Source: Pacificoceanicola sp049803835
GTDB taxonomy: Bacteria > Pseudomonadota > Alphaproteobacteria > Rhodobacterales > Rhodobacteraceae
Length of the DNA stretch: 64,000 nt
Reading direction: 5' to 3'
Assembly: GCF_049803835.1 (NCBI RefSeq)
Contig: NZ_JBNAGK010000002.1
Coordinates: forward strand, 434,001-498,000
A program made the position numbers and the translations under genes. The first letter of the stretch is position 1. Every line of letters starts with the position of its first letter. Of the stretch, positions 41,325 through 49,385 are shown in pieces. The notes below the pieces were generated by a model, which had not been told where the DNA came from, ran no database searches, and saw nothing but the letters and a program-made list of their open reading frames with translations.

Positions 41325-43534
41325 GCGGGCGGCTCGGAGGGGTATTGGGCGGCTGTGGCTTGCATTTTGGCGAGGTCGAGGCCGTGTTTCTGGCAGAGGC
41401 GTTTTGCGTCCATGAGGTAGTTTCCGACGGTGGAGGTTCGGGCGCGGACCAGCTTGCAGGCGACGAGCCAGGAGGCGGCGTTGAGGAGGTGCTCGTGTCG
41501 CGGGCGGGCGGCGTGGAGTTTGGACCAGAGGTCGTAGGCGTCTTGCAACAGCGGTTCGGCCTTCGCCGGGTGTCCGGATTTCAGAGCGTAGACACCGACG
41601 TTCAGGAGGGAAGATCCCAGCCGGTCATCCTCCGGGTCGAGGACAACGCGGCGGATGTCCAGCGCCTGCCCGGCCAGCGCCGCCGCCTCCCCGACGCGCC
41701 CTTGCAGAGACCGCATCACGGCCTGATTGTTCAGCACCGTTGCCACTTTGTCAGACCTGTCACCCAGATTGGCGCGGTAGAGGTCCAGCGCCTCCTGCTG
41801 CCAGTTGAAGGCCGCTTCCAGATCGCCCTCCCCGGTCTCTTGCACTCGCACCACGCGGACCCAGGCCGCATTGTCGAGTTTGTTTGCAAGATCGGTGCTG
41901 CCAGGACGGTGCGTCCGGCTCAGCGCCAGTGCCTCCGCCAGATGCTCCTCCGCCGCGTCGAAATTGCCGAGGCGGGCTTCGGCGATGCCGAGGTTGGCGA
42001 GGCCGACCGCGTTGTCTCGGTGATCTTCCGGCAGGCGGGCGCGTGTCAGGGAGAGGCTGGCGGTCATCAAGGCGATTTCCCCTGCGTGGTCGCCTATCTT
42101 GCCGAGGTAAACCCCCGCCTGATTGAGCAGGTATTCGAGCGCCGCGCCGCCGGGGGCCTCTCTGCCCTGTGCCATGGGCTCGATGCTGTCCCAGAGCGCC
42201 GTGACATGCGGCAGCAAGTGGGCGCAGAGGGGCCAATTGATCGAGAAGTCAGAGTCGTAGGGAAACACCACCGCCAGCAACTCCACCGCCGCCGATACCG
42301 CCCGGTCCTCGCCCCTTGTCTCCTGCATCGCCCGGAGTGCGGCGGCGGTCATGCGGTGCATAGCGAAGCCGTCCTGCTCCCGGGTCATCAGGGAGGCCCC
42401 GGCCAGCGCGGTGAAGGCCATGCGCAGGCGGGTCTCGTTGTCCGCCAGCGCCGCGTCTTCCGCGTCGATCATCTCCGGGTCGAGAGCGCGGTGGCGCCCC
42501 TCCTTGCCGCCGGTGAACAGCTCCGCCCCCAGCCCCTCCGCGCCCCACCAGGCGCAGATGTCGGCGACCCGGCGGGCGTCCTCGTCCAGTTTGTCATAAC
42601 TCAGCGCCACCGCGCCGATGACGCTGTCCGGGTAGTCGGTGTGGAGCGGTGCGGTCTCCAGAACCTCCGCGATGCGCCGCTCCACCGTGGCGAAGCCGTC
42701 ATGCCGCGCCAAAGCCCCGGCGACGACCAGCGCCAGCGGCAGGCCGCCCAGAGCCTCGGCCAGCGATTGCGCGCCCTCCGCGTCGTCGCTCCCGGCTTCG
42801 CTCAGCAGCAATTCGACCGCCGGGCTGTCCGGGCCGTCCCAGGGCAGGACCTGCGGGTGAACCTTCGTCCACTGGCCCCAGCCGTCCTTTTCCCGGGTGG
42901 TGACGATGAGATCGGTGCCCTTCTGCGGCATCAGCCCCTTGATGTCGTCATAGCCGTGGACGTTGTCGTAGACCACGAGCCAATGGCCCTGCGCGGCCAT
43001 GCGTGCCAGCACCTGCGCGGCGGCGACCTGCGGCGGGATGCCTGCGACAGTCACGCCAAGGTCGTCCGCGGCGGCCAGCAGACCGGTCGCCAGTTCGCTC
43101 GGGTTCTCCGCCACGCACCAGAGCACACCGTCGTATGTCGCGCCGAAGCGTTCGATGTAGAGCCGCGCGAGGGCGGATTTGCCGTAGCCGCCGTGGCCCT
43201 GCACGACGGCGGTGATGGCCGCCTGCCCTTCCGTTTCGAGAGCTGCGCGGAGTTGCTGCACCTCGGGCTCGCGGCCCCGGATCTCGCGGTGTCTTGGCGG
43301 GACGTTGATGTGGTTGGGTGTTTTTGGGGGCTTAGAGGGAGGCGGCGGAGCGGCGGGGTCCGGGACTCGATAGAAGGGGACAGGTTCGACGGGTTTGGGC
43401 TTCCAGCGGCGGTAAAGCCATTTGAGAGTGGCGTAGATCAGGCCGAGCAAAGGAAGAAGAATTGAGACGACAAATGCCCAATGCTCGCCCGACCAAACGT
43501 TTGGCCCTGCCATGACTTGCTTAATGAAATCCAT
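41321..43534 (-). CDS. Membrane-anchored STAND (NB-ARC) ATPase with TPR repeats
   Basis: 737 residues from the ATG at 43534, preceded by GGAGGGG. One membrane helix (about 18-42), a Pro-rich linker (45-80), then an NB-ARC module: P-loop GHGGYGKS (113-120), Walker B WLVVYDN (185-191), TTREK sensor (212-216), GGLPLA (263-268) and an MHD-like MHRM (392-395). Tetratricopeptide repeats follow (about 470-700; GLANLGIAEARLGNFDAAEEHLAEAL is one). This is the plan of NLR-like signalling ATPases, which assemble on binding a ligand at the repeats. No effector domain is visible beyond the membrane helix. Whether it serves defence or regulation is unknown. Confidence 0.88.
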   Translation of the reverse strand: MDFIKQVMAGPNVWSGEHWAFVVSILLPLLGLIYATLKWLYRRWKPKPVEPVPFYRVPDPAAPPPPSKPPKTPNHINVPPRHREIRGREPEVQQLRAALETEGQAAITAVVQGHGGYGKSALARLYIERFGATYDGVLWCVAENPSELATGLLAAADDLGVTVAGIPPQVAAAQVLARMAAQGHWLVVYDNVHGYDDIKGLMPQKGTDLIVTTREKDGWGQWTKVHPQVLPWDGPDSPAVELLLSEAGSDDAEGAQSLAEALGGLPLALVVAGALARHDGFATVERRIAEVLETAPLHTDYPDSVIGAVALSYDKLDEDARRVADICAWWGAEGLGAELFTGGKEGRHRALDPEMIDAEDAALADNETRLRMAFTALAGASLMTREQDGFAMHRMTAAALRAMQETRGEDRAVSAAVELLAVVFPYDSDFSINWPLCAHLLPHVTALWDSIEPMAQGREAPGGAALEYLLNQAGVYLGKIGDHAGEIALMTASLSLTRARLPEDHRDNAVGLANLGIAEARLGNFDAAEEHLAEALALSRTHRPGSTDLANKLDNAAWVRVVRVQETGEGDLEAAFNWQQEALDLYRANLGDRSDKVATVLNNQAVMRSLQGRVGEAAALAGQALDIRRVVLDPEDDRLGSSLLNVGVYALKSGHPAKAEPLLQDAYDLWSKLHAARPRHEHLLNAASWLVACKLVRARTSTVGNYLMDAKRLCQKHGLDLAKMQATAAQYPSEPPA

Positions 43535-43591
43535 TCCGCCCCTCCGACGCCCACCCGCATCACTCAAGCACAAGCCGCCGAACAGATAAAG

Positions 43592-44338
43592 TCACCCCGG
43601 CCCCACCCGGAACAGATAGTCCAGCAGAACGCCCATGCGGAACGGCAGGCGGTCCTTGCGCTCGTGCAGTTGGCGAATGGTGAGGCGGCGGCGGCGGACC
43701 ACGGCGCGGGCGATGCGGTAGTCCTGGCGGCGTTTCCAGCGCAGCAGCCGCGCCGGGAGCAGGCGTCTGAGGCCGCGCCAGAGCCAGCCGAGTTGCAGGA
43801 AGGCCAGCGCCTTGAACAGGGTCTTCTGCACGGAGGTCCAGAGCATCCGGCCCAGCGAGACGGCGGCGGAGATGAGCCAGAGCGGCAGCTTGACGGAGAA
43901 CAGGATGAGCCAGAGGCCGAGACCGCTGACCGAGAGCGCCAGCGTGCCGAAGAGGATGATCGCCCAGGCCAGCGCCCGTTCGAGACCGGAGAGGCCGTTG
44001 AACCATGCCATCATGGCCGCCTGACGCTGTGCCACGCCGTCGAGGTAGCCGGAGAGCCAGGCCTTGATCTGCCGGAAGAACCGCTTGCCGAGGACAAGCG
44101 GCAGGGCGACGGTCATCAGGTATTTCTTGATGAGTTCGACCTTGAAGAAGGCCGCGCCCTGCGTCTGAAGCCAGACCAGCAGCACCGGCCATTCGATCAG
44201 CCAGAGTTTCTTGGCGAGGATCTTGACCTGGACGAGGATCAACCCGAGGGCGATCAGCACATCCGTGCCGAAATACCAAGTCGCAAGACCCGAAAGGCCG
44301 ATGGCCAAGTTCAGGAGGAGGAGTGCACGCCAGGGCAT
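43592..44338 (-). CDS. Hypothetical membrane protein
   Basis: 248 residues. Four or five hydrophobic segments (LLLLNLAIGLSGLATWYFG, VLIALGLILVQVKILA, WAIILFGTLALSVSGLGLWLILF and others) are followed by a strongly basic C-terminus (RRLLPARLLRWKRRQDYRIARAVVRRRR). I recognise no family. It is transcribed with the STAND gene, 57 bases upstream of it, so it could be its membrane partner. Confidence 0.7.
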   Translation of the reverse strand: MPWRALLLLNLAIGLSGLATWYFGTDVLIALGLILVQVKILAKKLWLIEWPVLLVWLQTQGAAFFKVELIKKYLMTVALPLVLGKRFFRQIKAWLSGYLDGVAQRQAAMMAWFNGLSGLERALAWAIILFGTLALSVSGLGLWLILFSVKLPLWLISAAVSLGRMLWTSVQKTLFKALAFLQLGWLWRGLRRLLPARLLRWKRRQDYRIARAVVRRRRLTIRQLHERKDRLPFRMGVLLDYLFRVGPG

Positions 44339-44418
44339 GGGCCGGATTTAGCCGCCTTGCAGCGCCGGGGGCAAGCCGGTGCGGATCGGCGGGGCGGTGT
44401 TGCCCCGCCGGACCGGGA

Positions 44419-45093
44419 TCAGGCCTTGCGGCGCAGCAGGCCCACGGCTCCGAGGCCGCCCAGCATCAGCCACAGGCTCGCCGGAAGCGGCACTGCGCTG
44501 GTGGCGGGGAAACTGGTGGCGGTGGGGTTCCAGAGGACCGAGGTCTGCGCCATGTTCCAGGGCAAGGCGTCATTGAAGACGTCGCCGTCCCAGTTGCCGC
44601 TCGGGCGCAGGATATTCCCGCTTCGACCGATCAGCCGCACCATGGGCCCCGTCTGGAAATCCGTGCTGGCGGATGGGGCAAAGTAGAGCATCGCATTTGC
44701 CGCAATGCCGCCGGTAACCGGGGCGAACACCCCTTCGTTGGCGATAGGATAGTCCTGGCTGTAGGTGTAGGTGAGCGTGTCGAAGAGCGCCTGTGTCAGG
44801 GGCGGATTCTCGAAACTCGAATTGGTTTCGACGAAGGCGAGGTTCTCGATCCGTTGCCAGTCGACGAAAACGAGGTCGGAGGCGCCGAATTTCGGCCCCG
44901 TCGCGGGATTGGCCAGCAGGCTGTAGTCGATGCCGTTGGCAAAACCGAGCGTCACGCTGGGACCGTCGAGGTTCTGACCGCCCGTCAGGGTGGAGTAATT
45001 TGCCGTGTAGGTTACGGTAAGGGTACCAGCGGATGCCGCGACGCCGAGGCAAGCCAGAACAGCGGCCGCAATGGGCCGGAGTACGCGTGTCAT
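44419..45093 (-). CDS. VPLPA-CTERM sorting-signal protein
   Basis: 224 residues from the ATG at 45093 after TGGAGAAG. A signal peptide (RPIAAAVLACLGVAASAG) leads into a beta-rich extracellular domain with no recognised family. The C-terminus AVPLPASLWLMLGGLGAVGLLRRKA is the VPLPA motif, membrane helix and basic tail of the PEP-CTERM-like proteins processed by an exosortase. Such proteins are secreted and often linked to exopolysaccharide. No exosortase is in the window. Confidence 0.9.
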   Translation of the reverse strand: MTRVLRPIAAAVLACLGVAASAGTLTVTYTANYSTLTGGQNLDGPSVTLGFANGIDYSLLANPATGPKFGASDLVFVDWQRIENLAFVETNSSFENPPLTQALFDTLTYTYSQDYPIANEGVFAPVTGGIAANAMLYFAPSASTDFQTGPMVRLIGRSGNILRPSGNWDGDVFNDALPWNMAQTSVLWNPTATSFPATSAVPLPASLWLMLGGLGAVGLLRRKA

Positions 45094-45268
45094 GTAAGAT
45101 CTTCTCCAGTAATTCATCGGCAACGAGGGCCGGATCGCCCGACACCCTGCAGAAAAATCGCACGTCAGACGTGGGCAAGGTAAACCAATTTTCCACGCAA
45201 TTTCAATATCTTTTCAGAGCCGAAGGTGACCCTGCGTCAACTCTCAACCATGGCAAGGGACGTACTAT

Positions 45269-45298
45269 AACAAGACCCGGCAGGGCTGAGCGCCGGGC
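45269..45298 (-). terminator. Probable terminator of der
   Basis: In the minus-strand RNA, CCCGGC pairs with GCCGGG around a 10-base loop, followed by TCTTGTTAT. About 45 bases after the der stop. The T-run is interrupted. Confidence 0.5.
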
Positions 45299-45341
45299 CC
45301 GTCATCGTGACATCGGATCGGGCAGATCCTGCGCCGCCCCG

Positions 45342-46829
45342 TCAGGACGGCGTCTCGCCGCCCTTCTTGCTCTGCAGCTTGCCGAGGTGCTTGCCCAGCG
45401 AGCCGGGCTTCTTGACCTTGCGATTCTTGTAGGGATTCTTGTCCCCCTGCCCGCGCATGGTCAGGCGGATCGGCGTGCCCGGCATGTCGAAATCGTCGCG
45501 CAGCCCGTTGACGAGGAAGCGCGAGTAGCTGGCGGGCAGCTTGTCCGGCTGCGAGCACATCACCACGAAGCCGGGCGGGCGACTCTTGACCTGCGTCATG
45601 TAGCGCAGTTTGATCCGGCGGCCATTCGGCGCGGGAGGCGGGTGGCGTTCGATCATCGACTCGAGCCAGCGGTTGAGCTGGCCGGTGGAGACGCGGCGGT
45701 TCCAGACGGCGTAGGCATCCATTACGGCCTGATGCAGCCGGTCGAGCCCCTTGCCGGTGCGGGCGGAGACGGTGACGAGCGGCGCACCGCGCAGCTGCGG
45801 CAACAGGCGCTCGAAACTCTCGCGCAGCTGTTTCATCTTCTCCTGCTTCTCGCTCTCGATGTCCCACTTGTTGACGGCGATGACGACGGCGCGGCCCTCG
45901 CGCTCGGCGAGGTCGGCAATCTTCAGGTCCTGCACTTCGAAGGGGATGGCCGCGTCGAGCAGCACGATCACCACTTCGGCGAACTTGATCGCGCGGATTC
46001 CGTCAGAGACCGAGAGCTTCTCCAGCTTTTCCTGCACCTTGGCACGCTTGCGCATGCCTGCGGTGTCGAAGATGCGCATCGGCACCCCGCCCCACTCCTG
46101 CGCCACGGAGATGGCGTCGCGGGTGATGCCGGCCTCGGGGCCGGTCAGCAGGCGATCCTCGCCGAGGATCTGGTTGATCAGAGTGGACTTGCCCGCGTTC
46201 GGGCGGCCGACGACGCAGATCTGGAGGGGTTTCTTCTCGGTCGGGACGGGAACGCTGTCGTCACCCGCCTCCGCTTCCTCCTCGGTCAGGGACACCTCGA
46301 CGTCAGGAGTTTCCTCCTCCGCCCGTTCCTCGAACGCGTCTGAAAGCGGCAGAAGCTGCGAGTACAGGTCATTGAGCCCCTCGCCATGCTCGGCGGACAA
46401 CCGGATCGGCTCGCCAAGACCCAGCGAATACGCCTCGATCACGCCCGCATCAGCGGCGGCGCCTTCGGCCTTGTTGGCGGCGAGGATGACGTGTTTGGCC
46501 CGCTTGCGCAGGATCTCTGCGAAGACCTGATCGTCAGGCAGCACCCCGGCGCGGGCGTCGATCAGGAAGAGGCAGACATCGGCCATGTCGACGCCGCGCT
46601 CCGTCAGGCGGCGCATGCGGGCGGGCAGGCTGTCGCCGGTCTCGTTTTCAAGGCCCGCCGTGTCGATCACGGTGAAGCGCAGGTCGCCGAGACGGCCCTC
46701 GCCTTCGCGCAGGTCGCGGGTCACGCCGGGCTGGTCGTCGACCAGCGCGAGACGTTTGCCAACGAGGCGATTGAAAAGGGTCGACTTGCCGACGTTGGGA
46801 CGCCCGACGATGGCGAGGGAAAAGGACAT
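45342..46829 (-). CDS. der: Ribosome-assembly GTPase Der (EngA)
   Basis: 495 residues with two G domains: GRPNVGKS (9-16) with DTAGL and NKAEG, and a second GRPNAGKS (about 207-214) with DTAGM and NKWD, then the KH-like domain (about 390-475). An acidic linker (EERAEEETPDVEVSLTEEEAEAGDD) separates the G domains. Needed for 50S subunit maturation. Follows bamB after 115 bases, the order also seen in gamma- and alphaproteobacteria. Confidence 0.97.
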   Translation of the reverse strand: MSFSLAIVGRPNVGKSTLFNRLVGKRLALVDDQPGVTRDLREGEGRLGDLRFTVIDTAGLENETGDSLPARMRRLTERGVDMADVCLFLIDARAGVLPDDQVFAEILRKRAKHVILAANKAEGAAADAGVIEAYSLGLGEPIRLSAEHGEGLNDLYSQLLPLSDAFEERAEEETPDVEVSLTEEEAEAGDDSVPVPTEKKPLQICVVGRPNAGKSTLINQILGEDRLLTGPEAGITRDAISVAQEWGGVPMRIFDTAGMRKRAKVQEKLEKLSVSDGIRAIKFAEVVIVLLDAAIPFEVQDLKIADLAEREGRAVVIAVNKWDIESEKQEKMKQLRESFERLLPQLRGAPLVTVSARTGKGLDRLHQAVMDAYAVWNRRVSTGQLNRWLESMIERHPPPAPNGRRIKLRYMTQVKSRPPGFVVMCSQPDKLPASYSRFLVNGLRDDFDMPGTPIRLTMRGQGDKNPYKNRKVKKPGSLGKHLGKLQSKKGGETPS

Positions 46830-46895
46830 GGGACGTGCTCCGCGTTCAAGTCGCGCCGCATACAGGATATTGCAGGGCGTGAAAAGGGGCGCGAG

Positions 46896-46930
46896 GGTGA
46901 GAAGAATTTTAGACTGAAATTCTGCTCACC
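46896..46930 (-). other. Hairpin between bamB and der
   Basis: Stem of 14 positions with one mismatch (46896-46909 and 46917-46930; GGTGAG/CTCACC outside, AGAATTT/AAATTCT inside) and a 7-base loop. No T-run, so it is more likely a processing or stability element within the operon than a terminator. Confidence 0.55.
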
Positions 46931-46944
46931 GTCCGCACCGCGCC

Positions 46945-48279
46945 TCAGCGGTAGGCGTGCAGGACGCCGCTCGTGGACACCACGTAGAGCGTGCCGCCCG
47001 CCACGACCGGACGCGTGGTTGCGCCGCCCTTGATCTCGACCTTGCCGACTTCCGCGCCGTTCTCCGGGTTGAAGCTGCGAATGAAGCCGTCCGAGCTGGC
47101 CACGATCAGCCGCCCACCGGCGAGGATCGGGCCATGGTTGGCGAAGGCTGCGTCGCGGCGGCGCTGCGGGTTGCGGCGGGTCGGCACGTAGCCCGGCAGG
47201 TCCACCGCCCAGATCGTCTCGCCCGTTTCCGCGTCCACGCGGATCAGCTCGTTGCGGTCACTGATGAAGACCACCGAATCGCTGCCCAGCGGCCAGGCCG
47301 CATCCAGCGCCCCTTCGCGCACGGTCCAGAGGCGCTCGCCATTGGCGATGTCGAGCGCCACGAAGTTGCCGGAGTGGTTGCCCGCGTAGACGGTATCCCC
47401 CACGATCAGCGGATCGCCGGTGATGTCGTCGACGTTCGACAGTGCCACACCGTTGCGCCGGCCGAGGATATCGGTGCTCCACAGCCGCAGGCCACCCTGC
47501 TTGAACGCCGCCTGCACGGAGGCGTCGCCGAAGGAGAAGATCACCCGCTTGTCCCCCAGTGCCGGAGACGGCGCACCCGCGACGTTGTTGGTGTCGCCCA
47601 CCCCGTCGATCTGCCAGCGGATGCGACCATCGTCGGCCTCGATGGCCCAGGCGAGCTTGTCGCCGGAGGTGAGGTAGACCACGCCGTTCTGCACCGTCGG
47701 CGCGCCGGTGGCCGTGTTGCCCAGGCGCTGCGTCCAGAGTTCCGCACCGTTCGAGGCGTCGAAGGCGGTCAGCGTGCCGAACCCGGAGGCCACGTAGACC
47801 CGCCCGCCGTCGAAGGCGATGCCGCCGCCCTGCGCCTGGTAATTCGCTTCGCGCAGCGGGGTCAGGTCATGGCTCCACAGCGGCGCACCCGCCGTGCTGG
47901 TGGCGCGGACCACGAATTCACTGTCCATGGTGAACACGCGGCCCCCGGCGACCACCGGATCGACGTTGAGCCGCTTGCGACGGCTGTCGCCCGCGCCGAT
48001 GTTGACGGCAAAGACCGGCTGGAAGCGGCCTGAGAAGGCGGCGTGGTCGGTGCGTGCAAAGGGCGAGACCGGGCTCTGCGCCCAGTCGGCATTGCCCTGC
48101 TGGGCAGGAAGAGCCACGGCGCGGGACGTGTTGACGTCATTCTCAGCCAGCGGGTCCTGCCGGGTTTCCAGCACGTCGCGCACGTTCATGCGCTCGCCGG
48201 GCAGGATTTCCTCGCGCTCCTCGCACCCTGCGAGCACGATCAGGCCGAGGCCCGCCATCAGAGTTGCCGTGCGAAGCAT
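46945..48279 (-). CDS. bamB: BamB outer-membrane assembly lipoprotein (PQQ-like propeller)
   Basis: 444 residues from the ATG at 48279 (AAGGGGGCAGGA upstream). The lipobox VLAGC (Cys19) ends the signal peptide. At least seven PQQ-type blades follow (GAPLWSHDL, GAELWTQRL, GRIRWQIDG, GERLWTVRE, GETIWAVDL, GAEVGKVEI). BamB is the propeller subunit of the BAM complex that inserts outer-membrane proteins. It lies between the YfgM-like gene and der. Confidence 0.94.
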   Translation of the reverse strand: MLRTATLMAGLGLIVLAGCEEREEILPGERMNVRDVLETRQDPLAENDVNTSRAVALPAQQGNADWAQSPVSPFARTDHAAFSGRFQPVFAVNIGAGDSRRKRLNVDPVVAGGRVFTMDSEFVVRATSTAGAPLWSHDLTPLREANYQAQGGGIAFDGGRVYVASGFGTLTAFDASNGAELWTQRLGNTATGAPTVQNGVVYLTSGDKLAWAIEADDGRIRWQIDGVGDTNNVAGAPSPALGDKRVIFSFGDASVQAAFKQGGLRLWSTDILGRRNGVALSNVDDITGDPLIVGDTVYAGNHSGNFVALDIANGERLWTVREGALDAAWPLGSDSVVFISDRNELIRVDAETGETIWAVDLPGYVPTRRNPQRRRDAAFANHGPILAGGRLIVASSDGFIRSFNPENGAEVGKVEIKGGATTRPVVAGGTLYVVSTSGVLHAYR

Positions 48280-48355
48280 GTCCTGCCCCCTTCGTTTGCC
48301 GTCCCCTCTGCCGCGTGTCACGGTCTGGCGGGGTACGGCCTTGAAACCATTGAAC

Positions 48356-49033
48356 TCAGCTGTCCTGAACCTCGGGCATGAGGTCATCCAGCGAGCCACC
48401 CAGCGCCACAATCAACTGAGACGCGCGGCGGCGCAAGCCCGCTGTGGCCTCGGCGTCCAAAGCGATGTTTTTCAGCCGCTCCAGCGCCGCCTCCCGGTCG
48501 CCCGCCTCGATGTCGACGAGCGCGAGCTGTTCCTCCGCGAGAAGCCGCAGCGGCTGGCCCGGCACGGCCAGCGCTTCGAGCCCTGCGCGGCGGTCCTCCG
48601 CGGACAGCACATCGGCCCCGCGCGCCAGCGCCTTGTAACTGGCGATCTGGCGGTAGATCTGCGGCACGGCGGGGTCATTTGCGACGGCCTGCAGCTGCGC
48701 CACGGCAGCGGCGTCATCGCCCTCGGTGCCCTTCTCCGCCGCGACCAGCATGTCCAGGATGGCGCGAGCGCCCGGCTGATCGGTGGCGATCTCGTCGAGC
48801 GCCGCGATCCGCGGTTCGGGGTCGCTCTCGTCGAGCGCGGCCATGATGGCATCGCCGAAGCCCTGCGCCCTGGCCTGCGCCTGCGCCGCGCTGTACTCGC
48901 GCCAGGCGGTGCCGCCAACGATCAGAACCACGCCAAGCACGGCAATCCAGCCGTATTTCTTCATGGTGGCGAAGAGTTTGTCGCGGCGGACCTCTTCGGT
49001 CACCTCGTCGATGAAACTGTCGCTGTCGCTCAA
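48356..49033 (-). CDS. YfgM-like membrane-anchored TPR protein
   Basis: 225 residues with a TTG start at 49033, chosen because a GAGGAG site lies eight bases before it and LSDSDSFIDEVTEEVRRDKLFATMKKYGW is the common N-terminus of the family. One membrane helix (WIAVLGVVLIVGGTAW) follows, then helical repeats. YfgM/DUF2133 proteins associate with the Sec translocon and periplasmic chaperones. The order yfgM-bamB-der matches E. coli. Confidence 0.88.
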   Translation of the reverse strand: MSDSDSFIDEVTEEVRRDKLFATMKKYGWIAVLGVVLIVGGTAWREYSAAQAQARAQGFGDAIMAALDESDPEPRIAALDEIATDQPGARAILDMLVAAEKGTEGDDAAAVAQLQAVANDPAVPQIYRQIASYKALARGADVLSAEDRRAGLEALAVPGQPLRLLAEEQLALVDIEAGDREAALERLKNIALDAEATAGLRRRASQLIVALGGSLDDLMPEVQDS

Positions 49034-49245
49034 GGGGCGGCTCCTCTTTTGCCCGTCCGGCGGGCCTTTGTGCCCCCTCTTATCGCGCATGTGCCGGACT
49101 GCCAAGGCGTCAGAACCCGCACCATTGCCGGAAATCGGCGGTGTGCGGCGCACAAAATCCCGGCAATTTCCCGAAAACGCGCCGGTCGAGGCCACAAACC
49201 GCCATGTTTCTGCACAAAACGGCACAGAGGACGACGCGCCACCGC

Positions 49246-49274
49246 TTGAAGCCGGGTGACGCCGCGTCTAAACT
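49246..49274 (+). promoter_or_regulatory. Sigma-70-type promoter of the RND efflux operon
   Basis: TTGAAG (49246-49251) and TAAACT (49269-49274) with exactly 17 bases between. The operator palindrome begins inside the -10 box and covers the expected start site near 49281. Confidence 0.6.
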
Positions 49275-49290
49275 GAACCAAACGGTTCAG
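49273..49290 (+). promoter_or_regulatory. TetR-type operator palindrome
   Basis: CTGAACC-AAAC-GGTTCAG, a perfect 7-bp inverted repeat, overlaps the -10 box and start site of the efflux promoter. The pattern TGAACC-N4-GGTTCA is common at RND pump genes under TetR-family repressors. No such repressor is encoded next to it. Confidence 0.65.
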
Positions 49291-49385
49291 GTCACGCGTA
49301 TAGGCAACAGGATGCCGGATCGTGGGACCTGGCGCATTGCCACCCGCCTTTTGGGGCGGTCGTATTTGAATTGGACGAACAGAAG

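Larger units (their letters stand above)
49034..49385. other. Divergent control region between the yfgM and RND operons
   Basis: About 350 bases without a supported gene (open frames here overlap the promoter and lack family features). It holds a promoter with operator for the efflux genes and, by position, the promoter of the yfgM-bamB-der unit. Confidence 0.65.

Noticed and set aside
49371..49385. TTG start of the RND adaptor
   Set aside because: Kept only as an alternative; the ATG at 49386 begins directly with the membrane anchor as in homologues.
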